Shown one piece after another: positions 1 through 8,991 of a stretch of 64,000 nt of DNA. Position 1 is the first letter of the stretch. Each line of letters begins with the position of its first letter. Source of the stretch: Pedobacter sp. BAL39 (lineage in GTDB: Bacteria; Bacteroidota; Bacteroidia; Sphingobacteriales; Sphingobacteriaceae). Location of the stretch: positions 62,001 through 126,000 of the forward strand of contig NZ_ABCM01000013.1 in the NCBI RefSeq assembly GCF_000170795.1, in the 5' to 3' direction. Position numbers and translations under genes: made by a program. The notes under the pieces are model-generated. The model was not told the origin of the DNA. It made no database searches and saw only the letters and a list, made by a program, of their open reading frames with translations.

Positions 1-355
1 TCACATCATTTCTGCCAAACATCGCCGCGAACATCAGGGCTGTCCCTCCATTGCCATGCTGAGCGTCCAGATTGGCACCATGGTCAATCAACAACTGTAC
101 AATTTCAATATTGCCTTTAAAAGCCGCCCCCATAAGCGCCGTGTTTCCGCCCAAATCCGATGCATCAATCGCTGATCCATTTTCCAGTAGTAATTTCGCT
201 GCTTCATATCGACCGTTATAACAGGCGATAATCAATGGTGTATATCCTTTTTCATCCTTACTATTGAGGTCAGCATGTTGAGCGATCAGCTCCTTCAACA
301 CCTCCACTTCGCCAAGGCGTGCCGCGTGGATGGTTACTTGTGATAAATCAGTCAT
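1..355 (-). CDS. Ankyrin-repeat protein (C-terminal part outside window)
   Basis: Reading from the ATG at 355 down to base 1 gives about 118 residues beginning MTDLSQVTIHAARLGEVEVL and then regular ankyrin units: KGYTPLIIACYNGRYEAAKL, GGNTALMGAAFKGNIEIVQL and GGTALMFAAMFGRND. The frame is still open at base 1, so the gene is partial. There is no signal peptide, so it is probably cytoplasmic. Ankyrin repeats mediate protein-protein contact; no partner can be named from the sequence. It lies 10 bp downstream of the PA2169-type gene and may be the last member of that transcript. In other bacteria, short ankyrin proteins are often found beside catalase genes, but no catalase is visible here. Confidence 0.85.
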   Translation of the reverse strand, partial: MTDLSQVTIHAARLGEVEVLKELIAQHADLNSKDEKGYTPLIIACYNGRYEAAKLLLENGSAIDASDLGGNTALMGAAFKGNIEIVQLLIDHGANLDAQHGNGGTALMFAAMFGRNDV

Positions 356-365
356 AACCGCAGGA

Positions 366-821
366 TTATTTCTCTAAACGCTGATGATAAGTCTCTATTT
401 CTTTCAGGGCCTCAAGAATCCCCGTTCTCTGTCTTTGCAGCAGCTCAATATGATCGGCATGGTCCGCATAGTCTTCCAGACAGGCATCAAACTTTTCTAT
501 CGCTGCCTTTTCACCGGTTTCGATTGCTCCAAGTACAGCCGCATATTCCTTACTGCTCAGCCCCTGCTTGATGTCAATCCAGGCGCGGTGCAGGGTCCCC
601 AGAATTCCTCCTTCTTCGTTGTCTGAATGACCGCCATGAACCGCAATATGATCCTTCAATTCTGTTGCATAAGCAGCACGCTGGGCTGCATATTTCTCAA
701 ATATGGCCCTTAACTCGGTACTTTCAGTAGTCTGAGCAGCATATTCATACCCTTCTTTACCATCATTGACGATATTTACCAATCCCTGAAGATCGGAGAT
801 GATTTCCTGATTTGTTTCCAT
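366..821 (-). CDS. PA2169-type four-helix-bundle protein (DUF2383)
   Basis: A 151-residue, almost wholly helical protein with the family segments RAIFEKYAAQRAAYATELK and GTLHRAWIDIKQGLSS. The family (DUF2383, ferritin-like four-helix bundle) is widespread in stress-associated loci; its biochemical role is not settled. There is no signal peptide. A paralogue lies at 13546-14010 and shares the GTLHRAWIDIK/GTLHRAWIDVK segment. Spacing to the histidine kinase gene upstream is 50 bp and to the ankyrin gene downstream 10 bp, so it may be read together with the stressosome cluster. The family call is firm and the function unknown. Confidence 0.85.
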   Translation of the reverse strand: METNQEIISDLQGLVNIVNDGKEGYEYAAQTTESTELRAIFEKYAAQRAAYATELKDHIAVHGGHSDNEEGGILGTLHRAWIDIKQGLSSKEYAAVLGAIETGEKAAIEKFDACLEDYADHADHIELLQRQRTGILEALKEIETYHQRLEK

Positions 822-871
822 AATATTTGTTTGTTTATAGAACGCCTCAGCGAAAAAAAGGTTTGTGATTT

Positions 872-2095
872 CTAAAGATCAGTGGATAATGGCAGACTGA
901 CCATTCCCTGATAAGGAAGTGTAAAAGCAAAAGTAGAACCCACCCCTTCCTCACTTTCCACCCAGATCTTTCCATCGTGGTCATTGATGATTTTAGAAGC
1001 AATGTATAAACCCATTCCCAGTCCTGCGTGAGTGGTGGTCACCTCCTTATTGCGGTAAAACTTATTAAAAACAGAGGCCATATCTTCCTTTGACATCCCA
1101 ATTCCCTGATCGGTAACCGCAATCCTGACTCTCTGATCCTCCAGAATCCGGCAATCGATAGAAATAGAGGTGTGTTCCGGAGAGTATTTAGCTGCATTGC
1201 CCAGTAAGTTCGAAAATACCTGTTCCATTCTCAGTTTGTCAATCCATACCTCCACATCGGTAGAAAGAGAAATCGAAATCTGGTGGTTGGGAATGATGTT
1301 TTTCATTACCGCTACCATCTCCGTGATGTAGTCATTTAATCTGGTGTTGTCCATCGCATAGACCAGATGACCATTTTCTATCTTGGAAACATCCAGCAGC
1401 TGTTGTACCAGCATAGTAAGTTTATTTATCTGGTAGTCGATTTTTTCAACATATCCTTTCAAGCGGTCACTACATTCATCTTTAGATGCTTTCACCATCT
1501 GAATGTAGGCTTTAATGACTGTAATCGGTGTCTTTAGCTCGTGGCTGGCCACCGCGATAAACTCATTTTTCTTTTCATCAATAAAACGGGACCTACGGAT
1601 TTCTTCTTCCTGTTCCCCGGCAATTTTATTGAGATTTGAATTTCTCTTTTTCAGGGATTCATATGCATTGATAGGCGCATCGTTCATAAAAAAGAGCTGC
1701 AGTGCTGCAACCTTTGCTTTATCAACTCTCAATGACCGGGGAATGCCTATTTTCATTTCCACCTGATTGCTTTTCTCGCCTTTGATAATATTAAATTCAG
1801 GAACAAGCTTTTGTGCATAATAAAAGCCTTCATCATTGTTGGAAAGTTCAATATCCTTCTCATAGCTGATCAATGCCATCAGACTGTACCGTTGGTTCTG
1901 TTGCTGCAGGCCTACCTCCAGCACACCACTATCCGTATGTTCGATCACGGACCTCGCAATCTCAGAAACTGCAGTTGCAAAAGTCGTCTGTGTAGCGATG
2001 GTCAACCCTAATTGTTCAGCCAGGCGCATAGACCTTTTGTGAGCCAGGATTAAGTCCATTTCATTTTCCAGCGAGATGGAGATTACGTTTATCAT
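872..2095 (-). CDS. Histidine kinase with a degenerate RsbT-like N-terminal domain
   Basis: Starting at the ATG at 2095 gives 407 residues. The open frame extends to 2275, but only through the upstream gene; the 2095 start follows that gene's TAG by 1 bp. Residues 1-140 look like an RsbT/GHKL ATPase fold (AVSEIARSVIEH), but the N-box lacks the usual Asn, so it is probably not catalytic. A coiled linker follows, then HisKA with phospho-acceptor His in FIAVASHELKTPITV, and a complete HATPase_c (N box NLLGNAAKYS, G1 DQGIGM, G2 GLGMGLYIASK). No membrane segment is seen, so it is soluble. It is the last gene of the RsbR-S-T-phosphatase cluster and could pass stressosome state to a response regulator; none lies nearby. 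Confidence 0.88.
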   Translation of the reverse strand: MINVISISLENEMDLILAHKRSMRLAEQLGLTIATQTTFATAVSEIARSVIEHTDSGVLEVGLQQQNQRYSLMALISYEKDIELSNNDEGFYYAQKLVPEFNIIKGEKSNQVEMKIGIPRSLRVDKAKVAALQLFFMNDAPINAYESLKKRNSNLNKIAGEQEEEIRRSRFIDEKKNEFIAVASHELKTPITVIKAYIQMVKASKDECSDRLKGYVEKIDYQINKLTMLVQQLLDVSKIENGHLVYAMDNTRLNDYITEMVAVMKNIIPNHQISISLSTDVEVWIDKLRMEQVFSNLLGNAAKYSPEHTSISIDCRILEDQRVRIAVTDQGIGMSKEDMASVFNKFYRNKEVTTTHAGLGMGLYIASKIINDHDGKIWVESEEGVGSTFAFTLPYQGMVSLPLSTDL

Positions 2096-2096
2096 A

Positions 2097-3104
2097 CTAT
2101 TTAATTTTGGCAATGATGATCGACATATCGTCCGTTTTTCGGGCCTGGTCCTTATAAATTGCAGCAGCAAGTATGGTTTGGTCATGCTTATGAATTCTGG
2201 GATATTTGTTAAGCTCCCATCTGGTCTTGATGCCATCAGAAGAAAGAATAACCCTATTGTATTCTGTACCGGCATATTGCTGATCGTTCATGCTTCCAGG
2301 TATGTTGTGGCCCACAATGCCATTATAAGACATGTGATTTTTTAGTACCACCGGCCCCATGATCCTCGCGGCAATGTTTCCAATTCCGGCAGAGGTCCAG
2401 ATCTTTGTGCGGTAGTCGAAGCACGTAATATTGATGACTGCACCTCTGGTTTTCTTTATTGCCGGATGAATATACCTCATTGTTTCTACGGGACTGTAAT
2501 CACGGCAAGAACGAAAGGCGGCGGCGGCCTCATTTACGGCATGATTGGCTTCAGGACCGTGGCCAAGGCCATCCGCAAGCATCATCTTCAGGTATTTATC
2601 AGTTTGTATACATAAAAAGCCATCACCGCTGGTTTTCTCTCCCGGTTTTGCCACAACCAACGGATGCACCTCTACGATCTTTTTCTCATTTCCTTTTGCC
2701 TTATGATAAATTCTACTCAATACAATTGTTCCCCATTCTGGCTGCGAATACAGGTCGAAGGTATCAGATAACCGCTGAATGCTGCCCAGACCATGGCCTA
2801 GCGTGTTCGTTGTAGAAACACCGTCGAGCAGCATTTTTTCCGGATTTAGCATGCCAGGCCCATGATCTATACTGATCACCTCGATATAGGGATTCCCATT
2901 GTTTTCTATCAACCCCATCAGGATCTCACCACCATCGCCATACTTAAAAAGATTCGAGGTCATCTCGGCGATAACCAGATCCAGTGCGTTGAGCTTGTCA
3001 ATACCCATTCCTGCATCCTCCGCTCTGCGATGGATCTCTTTTTTTAACAAAGAGAAATAACTGCGGTCGCTGGCCGCAAAGCTGATATGTGTCGCATCAA
3101 CCAT
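2097..3104 (-). CDS. GHKL ATPase-SpoIIE phosphatase fusion, RsbX-like
   Basis: A 335-residue protein with two parts. Residues 1-130 form a GHKL (RsbT/RsbW-type) domain with N-box EMTSNLFKYG, DHGPGM and a glycine-rich lid TLGHGLGSIQRL. Residues 150-335 form a PP2C/SpoIIE-type phosphatase with metal-binding Asp motifs in LADGLGHGPEA, LSSDGI and KTDDMSIIIAK. In Bacillus, RsbX dephosphorylates RsbS and RsbR to reset the stressosome; this gene's position after RsbT supports that role by inference. The start overlaps the 3' end of rsbT by 8 bp, which implies translational coupling. An ATPase fused to the phosphatase is common in ATP-binding SpoIIE proteins outside Bacillus. Confidence 0.88.
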   Translation of the reverse strand: MVDATHISFAASDRSYFSLLKKEIHRRAEDAGMGIDKLNALDLVIAEMTSNLFKYGDGGEILMGLIENNGNPYIEVISIDHGPGMLNPEKMLLDGVSTTNTLGHGLGSIQRLSDTFDLYSQPEWGTIVLSRIYHKAKGNEKKIVEVHPLVVAKPGEKTSGDGFLCIQTDKYLKMMLADGLGHGPEANHAVNEAAAAFRSCRDYSPVETMRYIHPAIKKTRGAVINITCFDYRTKIWTSAGIGNIAARIMGPVVLKNHMSYNGIVGHNIPGSMNDQQYAGTEYNRVILSSDGIKTRWELNKYPRIHKHDQTILAAAIYKDQARKTDDMSIIIAKIK

Positions 3105-3510
3105 TTGCCCACTTTATAATAGTCACCACTGTGCCCTCTCCAACCTTACTTTTAATATTAAATTCGTTTACGAGCCTCTTCGTACCTGGCAATCCAAGTC
3201 CGAGGCTCTTGCCAGTAGAATAGCCATCTTTCATCGCCAGATCAATGTCGGCAATACCAGGGCCCTGATCAGTAAAGGTCAGCCTGATGCCATTGTCACG
3301 GCCACGGCTTACCACCTCAATCAGGCAGTTCCCCCCATCTGCGTAACGCAACATATTCCTGACCAGTTCACTTGCTGCCGTAATCAGACGCGTTTGATTC
3401 ACGAGGCCCATTTTAATCTTCACCGCCATTTCCTTCACGCGGTTTCTGAAAAGAATAACGTCCTGCTCTCTGACAATCTTTACGGGATCCTTACTCAGAG
3501 ACAGAATCAT
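3097..3510 (-). CDS. rsbT: RsbT-like anti-sigma regulatory serine/threonine kinase
   Basis: I chose the ATG at 3510 (MILSLSKDPVKIVREQDVIL), giving 137 residues, close to the Bacillus RsbT length; an in-frame ATG at 3540 would add ten poorly conserved residues. The GHKL motifs are complete: N box ELVRNMLRYADGG, G1 TDQGPGI and lid STGKSLGLGLPGTKRLV. RsbT kinases phosphorylate RsbS and RsbR in the stressosome and are released on stress to activate an output protein. The gene overlaps the end of rsbS by 20 bp and the start of the phosphatase gene by 8 bp, so the module is translated as a unit. The usual Bacillus output RsbU is not present. Confidence 0.92.
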   Translation of the reverse strand: MILSLSKDPVKIVREQDVILFRNRVKEMAVKIKMGLVNQTRLITAASELVRNMLRYADGGNCLIEVVSRGRDNGIRLTFTDQGPGIADIDLAMKDGYSTGKSLGLGLPGTKRLVNEFNIKSKVGEGTVVTIIKWANG

Positions 3511-3892
3511 CTTCGTCCAGGTCTTCCTCCACGACTTCATCGATCATGGATTTGAGTAAGTTCATCCCTTTCTCTACATCCAGTGCCGTATGCACCCCTT
3601 TTAAAGGCAATCCAAGTTCAATGAGTGTAATGGCTACCGCAGGCTGCATACCCACGACCACCGTCTCTGCATCAAGTATTTTTGACATACTGGCGATGTT
3701 GCCGATAATGCGCCCCATGAAAGAATCTACAATAGATACCGCAGAAATGTCTATAAGGACACCCTTGGCATTGGTTTTATTCACCATCTGAACCAAATCA
3801 GCTTCCAATGTCAGCGCCAATCGGTCGTAAAGGTCTACCTGGATGGTTACCAATAAGAAGGAACCCATCCTAAGAATAGGAATTCTATCCAT
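3491..3892 (-). CDS. rsbS: RsbS-like stressosome STAS protein
   Basis: A 133-residue single STAS-domain protein. The loop DISAVSIVDSFMGRIIG carries the conserved phospho-acceptor serine (Ser57 here) that RsbT phosphorylates in Bacillus RsbS. VVGMQPAVAITLIELGL is the second STAS signature. The last residues (EEDLDEDDSVSE) form an acidic tail not needed for the fold. It has no N-terminal sensory domain, which separates it from RsbR. Gap to the rsbR stop is 9 bp. Together with RsbR it should form the stressosome core; this is family knowledge, not shown here. Confidence 0.93.
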   Translation of the reverse strand: MDRIPILRMGSFLLVTIQVDLYDRLALTLEADLVQMVNKTNAKGVLIDISAVSIVDSFMGRIIGNIASMSKILDAETVVVGMQPAVAITLIELGLPLKGVHTALDVEKGMNLLKSMIDEVVEEDLDEDDSVSE

Positions 3893-3901
3893 AATATGAG
3901 C

Positions 3902-4762
3902 TTATTTTTGTACGGAATTTATTTTTCTTACTTCGAGTCTCATCGTTTTAAATGCATAAGCCAATGCACTTGCCAGGGAAGCCTTAGTGATGATATTAGA
4001 CAAATCAATCCCCAGGTGTACTACAGTTTGCGCAATCTCAGGTCTGATTCCACTGATGATACACTCAGCGCCCATCAGACGCGTTGCACTTACCGTCTTG
4101 ATCAGGTGCTGTGCCACAAGTGAGTCTACCGCCGGTACACCAGAAATGTCCAGAATGGCAATGCTCGAACCCGTATCAACAATTTCCTGAAGCAGGTTTT
4201 CCATCACCACCTGTGTACGTGCGCTGTCGAGCGTTCCAATAATCGGCAGTGCAAGGATGCCATCCCATACACGGATAACAGGGGTTGAGATTTCAGTAAT
4301 CTCATCCGTCTGTCTGAGAATCACTTCCTCTCTCCCTTTAATGAAGGTTTCAAAAGTAATGACACTCAGGTTATCCATGAGCCTGGTGATCTTCATTGAC
4401 TCCTCAAAAAGAAGCTTAGAATCCTCGCCAATCTCTTCCTGAAGGACATTCAACAATGCCTCCTTAAGTGTAAACACGAAATTACCAGTTTCACGCGGAC
4501 TGAAGCCCTGACGCGCCCGGGTAATCGAGATACCACTCAGAATTTCAATCACAGAATTCCATTCTTCAGACATCAGGTCACTAAATGATTCACCCGATAA
4601 ATTGCTGACTAACGCGTCGATCAGTTCTTCAGACTGATACCTCAACTCCTCATTAGAGATCAAGTCCTCGCGCAAGCCTTCGTCGGACAGTTGATTGTTC
4701 ATCCATTTTTCAAGGATGTTTTTCTTTTTGTTCTGTAGCAATTTATATGAATTAAGTGACAT
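3902..4762 (-). CDS. rsbR: RsbR-like stressosome sensor/scaffold protein
   Basis: I place the start at ATG 4762 (MSLNSYKLLQNKKKNILEKW), giving 286 residues, close to RsbR family length; an in-frame ATG at 4843 would add 27 basic residues. Residues 10-150 match the RsbRD_N-type helical sensor region rather than a heme globin. The C-terminal STAS domain has DISGVPAVDSLVAQHL, with Ser where many RsbR have Thr at the phospho-site, and GIRPEIAQTVVHLGIDLS. It would form the stressosome shell with RsbS, and its N-terminal turrets would sense an unknown stress. It is the first gene of the cluster, with nearly 490 bp of non-coding DNA upstream. Confidence 0.92.
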   Translation of the reverse strand: MSLNSYKLLQNKKKNILEKWMNNQLSDEGLREDLISNEELRYQSEELIDALVSNLSGESFSDLMSEEWNSVIEILSGISITRARQGFSPRETGNFVFTLKEALLNVLQEEIGEDSKLLFEESMKITRLMDNLSVITFETFIKGREEVILRQTDEITEISTPVIRVWDGILALPIIGTLDSARTQVVMENLLQEIVDTGSSIAILDISGVPAVDSLVAQHLIKTVSATRLMGAECIISGIRPEIAQTVVHLGIDLSNIITKASLASALAYAFKTMRLEVRKINSVQK

Positions 4763-5251
4763 GGTGAATTGATATGCTAAATTTCTATCCTGTATGAATT
4801 TTACAATTAGTGTTTTCCTGCGAAAGATAGATAATGTTTTCATTATTTACAATGTTCATTAAAATCATAAAACAAATCAACAAAATAACTGTTCAACATA
4901 ACCTGTTCAAGGCCAGTTTTCCACCCTCACTCTCGCCCGTTAGCATTTTCATAATGATATTTGCATAGCTCTCATACAGACCACCCATTCTCAAAATTTG
5001 TTCATAGAAAACACATTAATCGCTGGACTTTCCACGTTAACAAACACTCAAAAAAGTGTACTCAAAATGATTGAATCCTGATTAAAATCTATGGATTCCT
5101 GAACGCGCCAGTAACCAAAAATTCTTCGGTTTACAATTGTCAAACTATTTAAAATAAATCATAAACAATTACAATACCCAGCGGTTGTAGGTTACACAGC
5201 GCATCAGACGCTAAAAACTTGAATTACAAACACCTATTAAAAACAACAACT
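4763..5251. other. Intergenic region between divergent rsbR and yciE/F-like genes
   Basis: AT-rich stretch with no open frame worth calling. It must hold the promoters of the stressosome cluster (leftward) and of the ferritin-like gene (rightward). I found no clear TAnnTTTG box or palindromic operator on either strand. If rsbR starts at 4843, the region shortens by 81 bp. Confidence 0.5.
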
Positions 5252-5836
5252 ATGGCAACTACAAAAACTGCTGCAGCAAAAGCGCCTGCAACAAAAAAAG
5301 CAACCAGCACAAAAAAGACAGAAAGCAAAACCGGCAAAATGGAAAATTCAGAGTTTCATGAATTTTTCGTTGATGAACTGAAAGACATCTACTGGGCAGA
5401 AAAACATCTGGTCAAAGCACTGCCTAAAATGCAAAAAGCGGCGACAAGCCCTGAACTTGCAGAGGCTTTTGAAAAACACACGGAAGAAACAAATACCCAC
5501 ATTGCTACATTGGAGCAGGTCTTCACACTTCTGGACGAAAAGGCACAGGCCAAGAAATGTGATGCAATGGAAGGTCTGCTGAAAGAGGCAGACAGCATCA
5601 TTGAGGATACGGAAGCCGGCACACTGATTCGCGATGCCGGACTGATCCTGGCAGCACAGAAAGTAGAACACTATGAGATTGCCACTTACGGCACACTGGT
5701 AGTATTCGCTAAAAACATGGGCCATACCGATGTTGCAGAACTCCTGCAGTTTACCCTCGACAATGAGAAAGCAACCGATGTGGCGCTGACCGGGGTGGCG
5801 GAAAGCTTTGTCAATGAACAAGCCGCTGCAGAATAA
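5252..5836 (+). CDS. YciE/YciF-type ferritin-like protein (DUF892)
   Basis: The ATG at 5252 gives 194 residues; an in-frame ATG at 5219 would add eleven. The first 35 residues are a low-complexity Ala/Lys/Thr tail (TKTAAAKAPATKKATSTKKT), which looks histone-like and may bind DNA. The rest is the DUF892 four-helix bundle: FFVDELKDIYWAEKHLVKAL, HTEETNTHIATLEQVF, QKVEHYEIATYGTL. E. coli YciE/YciF proteins carry a di-iron-type fold and are induced by stress; catalytic activity is not proven. It is monocistronic and ends at a strong terminator (5853-5899). The basic tail fused to a ferritin-like fold recalls Dps proteins with Lys-rich tails; DNA binding is inference. Confidence 0.88.
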   Translation: MATTKTAAAKAPATKKATSTKKTESKTGKMENSEFHEFFVDELKDIYWAEKHLVKALPKMQKAATSPELAEAFEKHTEETNTHIATLEQVFTLLDEKAQAKKCDAMEGLLKEADSIIEDTEAGTLIRDAGLILAAQKVEHYEIATYGTLVVFAKNMGHTDVAELLQFTLDNEKATDVALTGVAESFVNEQAAAE

Positions 5837-5852
5837 TAATGATCAAAATACT

Positions 5853-5899
5853 GCGGTATCCGTAAGTCTTATGTATTGGCTTAGGGATACCGCTTTTTT
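5853..5899 (+). terminator. Rho-independent terminator after the DUF892 gene
   Basis: Stem GCGGTATCC (5853-5861) pairs perfectly with GGATACCGC (5885-5893) and is followed by six T (5894-5899). It lies 16 bp after the stop codon. Confidence 0.85.
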
Positions 5900-5970
5900 A
5901 ATTTCCCCTGTAAAACAGAGAAACGACAAAAAATAACTGAAAAGCTTGGAAATAAATAGCAAATTGAGTT

Positions 5971-6375
5971 ATGGCAGTACTAGAATTAAAAGTTCCTGAC
6001 GATCAGCAGCGGCAACTCATGGCGCAACCCTTCCTTTTAAACAGGTTTCTGGATGCGCTGCTGAACCATCAGGAAGAGGGGACATCCGAGCCTAATGTGC
6101 GGAAGCTCGCCCGGATGTTAATTCAATATCATTATGCAGAGGGCATCTCTCCGGAGATTTCTGAAATTGAAGTGACGGACTGCAAATTCGATACCGACAC
6201 CAACCGGGGGGAGTTTGTCGTAGTTTACCTCGTCAATTCATACTTCAGCTGCTCGGCAGATGAAAAACAACATTTTTCCAACCACAGGATTAATTTTGAA
6301 ATCAATGCTGATTATTCCACCGTTCAAATGATCTTTACAGAGGTACCTACCAGAGATACGTTCGAAGAGTTCTAA
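5971..6375 (+). CDS. Hypothetical protein, 134 residues
   Basis: I do not recognise a family. The protein begins MAVLELKVPDDQQRQLMAQP and ends VPTRDTFEEF. It has no signal peptide, membrane segment or Cys cluster. Residues 60-134 are rich in beta-type patterns (GEFVVVYLVNSYFSCSA, HRINFEINADYSTVQMIF), suggesting a small alpha/beta fold. It stands alone between a terminator and the convergent uvrA-like gene. Codon use looks like its neighbours. Confidence 0.6.
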   Translation: MAVLELKVPDDQQRQLMAQPFLLNRFLDALLNHQEEGTSEPNVRKLARMLIQYHYAEGISPEISEIEVTDCKFDTDTNRGEFVVVYLVNSYFSCSADEKQHFSNHRINFEINADYSTVQMIFTEVPTRDTFEEF

Positions 6376-6407
6376 AGATCAAATAAAGAGTTCTGAAGAT
6401 CAAATAA
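6368..6407. repeat. 20-bp tandem duplication spanning a stop codon
   Basis: GAGTTCTAAAGATCAAATAA (6368-6387) is followed at once by GAGTTCTGAAGATCAAATAA (6388-6407), with one mismatch. The first copy contains the TAA of the hypothetical gene; in the second copy the same position reads TGA. The duplication probably arose by replication slippage and has no visible function. Confidence 0.85.
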
Positions 6408-6461
6408 TAGCAATGCACCAAATGGTTTCAATAGCTGCTGGTGATCAATAGCAGATATACA

Positions 6462-8987
6462 CTAAATTGACCGATGTAAATGTTTTGCTAAAAAGGGAGC
6501 AGTCAGGCTTTCTTTAGCTTTCAGCAACATTTCAGGAGTACCTGCGGCGACAATCTTTCCTCCATTCATCCCAGCTAAAGGGCCAACATCGATGATCCAG
6601 TCGCTCTGCGCAAGCACTTCCATGTCATGCTCCACCACCACCACTGTATTTCCTGCTTCAACCAGGCCCTCCAGCTGTACCATCAACTTTTCTACATCAG
6701 AAGGATGTAGCCCTGTTGTCGGCTCGTCGAGGATATACAGGGTATTCCCATGCTGCGTGCGCTGCAGCTCCGTTGCAAGTTTTATTCGCTGTGCTTCCCC
6801 ACCGGAGAGCTCTGTTGCAGACTGCCCAAGGCGTAGGTATCCTAATCCTACCTGCCTGATCACATTTAATGCATGATGAATCTGAGCGGCCTCTGCAAAA
6901 AACTCCCATGCTTCATCCACAGTCATGGCCAGGACTTCCGCAATATTTTTTCCCTGATAGCGTACTTCCAATGTCTGTGGATTGTACCGGGATCCCTGAC
7001 AGCTGGGGCAGGGTGCGTATACGCTGGGTAGGAACAACAATTCTACCATGACAAATCCTTCGCCCTCGCAATTAGCGCAACGGCCTTTAACCACGTTGAA
7101 GGAAAACCTCCCTGCATCATACTTTCGCGATCTTGCCAATGGACTTTGCGCGAAAAGCTTGCGGACATGATCAAACAGCCCGGTATACGTAGCCAGGTTC
7201 GAACGCGGCGTACGACCGATAGGCTTCTGATCTACCACCACCAGCCTTTTGATAAGCTCCATGCCAGTGACAATATGCCCTCCCGATGTAACCACAACCT
7301 CCTGTTCCAGTAAATCTTCTTCTGCCTCAGCACCTTTATCCAGCGATAAACCCAGCTGGGCAGCAACCAATTCTACCAATACCTGACTCACGAGACTGCT
7401 TTTTCCTGATCCGGAAATCCCCGAAACGCTGGTAAATACACCAATCGGAAAGGAGACCTCAAGGTTCTGCAGATTATTTCGGCTTACACCTGTAAGTTTC
7501 AGCCAGCCTTTAGGAATGCGCGGTGTACTGTAAATCCCGGGACGGTCATCATAAATATATTGTCGGGTTAAAGATTGCGCTACCTGACGCAGCCCCTCAG
7601 GCGGACCGCTATATAGGATATTACCCCCAGCTTCTCCTGCCGCTGGTCCAACGTCAACAATCCAATCGGCTTTCCTGATGACATCTACCTCATGTTCCAC
7701 CACAAACAGAGAGTTTCCGGAAGCCTTCAACCGGCCGAGAGCCCTTAGTAAAGCCTCTGTATCCGCAGGATGTAATCCTGCAGAGGGTTCATCCAATACA
7801 TACACCACGCCGAACAGATTGGACCTGACCTGCGTGGCCAGTCGCAGACGCTGAAGTTCGCCAGGCGACAAAGTAGGGGTAGTTCTTTCCAGCGTCAGGT
7901 ACCCTAAACCAAGGTCCAGCATCACCTGCAACCTCGCGAGCAGATCCTCCGCAATACGTTGCGTGACCATAATTTTTTCCGGATGCTCTTCCCCTTTTTT
8001 GCTTGCGACACCTGAATAAGGCGCAAAAACACTTTCCAGCTCCGCGAGGGACAGCCTGCTCATCTCTGCAATATCAAGTCCGGCAAATTTCACCGCCAGC
8101 GATTTTTGCTGGAGCCTCTTCCCCCGACACAGCGGGCAGTCACTGCTCAGCATGTATTGCGCAACCCGCTTTTTCATGAGCGCGCTCTGGGTATTCGCAA
8201 AGGTGTGCATGACATGCCTCCTGACACCAGAGAATGTGCCCATATAATCCGGCTGTTGTTTCCTGGCAATTGCCTGTTGTGTTTCCCTGAGGTTCAAGCC
8301 CGGATAAACGGGAAGCACAGGCTGCTCATCGGTAAATAGAATCCACTCACGCGTTTCCTTGGGCAGGTCGCGCCAGGGGATGTCTACGTCATACCCCATA
8401 CTGGTCAGGATGTCACGTTGATTTTGTCCTCCCCATGCGGAAGGCCATGCGGCAATGGCGCGTTCCCGGATGGTCAGCGAATCTTCGGGAACCATCGACG
8501 CCTCCGTGACCTCATATACACGGCCAAGTCCGTGACATTCCGGGCAGGCTCCCTCAGGTGTATTTGCAGAGAATCCTTCAGCGTAAATGATCTGCTGTCC
8601 TTCAGGGTAATCGCCGGCACGGGAATATAACATGCGCAACAGATTGGCCAGCGTCGTGACACTACCCACGGATGAGCGTGTACTTACCGCACCACGCTGC
8701 TGCTGTAAGGCAACTGCTGGTGGAAGACCTTCAATTTCATCCACTTCGGGAATGGCCATCTGATTGAACAGTCGACGTGCATAAGGCGACACCGACTCCA
8801 GGTAACGACGCTGCGCTTCAGCATAAAGTGTCCCAAAAGCAAGCGATGATTTCCCGGAACCCGAAACGCCTGTAAACACTACCAACGCATCTCTGGGGAT
8901 TTCCAGATCCACCTCCTTGAGGTTATGCGTCCGTGCTCCTCTTACCTTAACAAAACCATTAAACTCCTGCTTTCTTTTACCACTCAT
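6462..8987 (-). CDS. UvrA-like ABC ATPase lacking the UvrB-binding domain (UvrA2 type)
   Basis: An 841-residue protein with the UvrA layout: Walker [10 protein letters not shown] (residues 40-48), zinc motifs CPECHGLG and CPLCRG, signature [12 protein letters not shown], Walker [12 protein letters not shown], second Walker [10 protein letters not shown] near residue 520, C-terminal zinc finger [14 protein letters not shown], signature [12 protein letters not shown] and [11 protein letters not shown]. Between [13 protein letters not shown] and the first zinc motif only about 25 residues remain, whereas canonical UvrA has roughly a hundred more that bind UvrB. It is therefore a shorter paralogue of the kind linked in other bacteria to DNA-damage tolerance or drug resistance. 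Its start lies 4 bp after the SDR stop, so the two are probably co-transcribed. Confidence 0.9.
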   Translation of the reverse strand: MSGKRKQEFNGFVKVRGARTHNLKEVDLEIPRDALVVFTGVSGSGKSSLAFGTLYAEAQRRYLESVSPYARRLFNQMAIPEVDEIEGLPPAVALQQQRGAVSTRSSVGSVTTLANLLRMLYSRAGDYPEGQQIIYAEGFSANTPEGACPECHGLGRVYEVTEASMVPEDSLTIRERAIAAWPSAWGGQNQRDILTSMGYDVDIPWRDLPKETREWILFTDEQPVLPVYPGLNLRETQQAIARKQQPDYMGTFSGVRRHVMHTFANTQSALMKKRVAQYMLSSDCPLCRGKRLQQKSLAVKFAGLDIAEMSRLSLAELESVFAPYSGVASKKGEEHPEKIMVTQRIAEDLLARLQVMLDLGLGYLTLERTTPTLSPGELQRLRLATQVRSNLFGVVYVLDEPSAGLHPADTEALLRALGRLKASGNSLFVVEHEVDVIRKADWIVDVGPAAGEAGGNILYSGPPEGLRQVAQSLTRQYIYDDRPGIYSTPRIPKGWLKLTGVSRNNLQNLEVSFPIGVFTSVSGISGSGKSSLVSQVLVELVAAQLGLSLDKGAEAEEDLLEQEVVVTSGGHIVTGMELIKRLVVVDQKPIGRTPRSNLATYTGLFDHVRKLFAQSPLARSRKYDAGRFSFNVVKGRCANCEGEGFVMVELLFLPSVYAPCPSCQGSRYNPQTLEVRYQGKNIAEVLAMTVDEAWEFFAEAAQIHHALNVIRQVGLGYLRLGQSATELSGGEAQRIKLATELQRTQHGNTLYILDEPTTGLHPSDVEKLMVQLEGLVEAGNTVVVVEHDMEVLAQSDWIIDVGPLAGMNGGKIVAAGTPEMLLKAKESLTAPFLAKHLHRSI

Positions 8988-8991
8988 GCTT

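Noticed and set aside
2096-2275. N-terminal extension of the histidine kinase to 2275
   Set aside because: It lies wholly within the end of the phosphatase gene; the ATG at 2095 directly follows that gene's stop.
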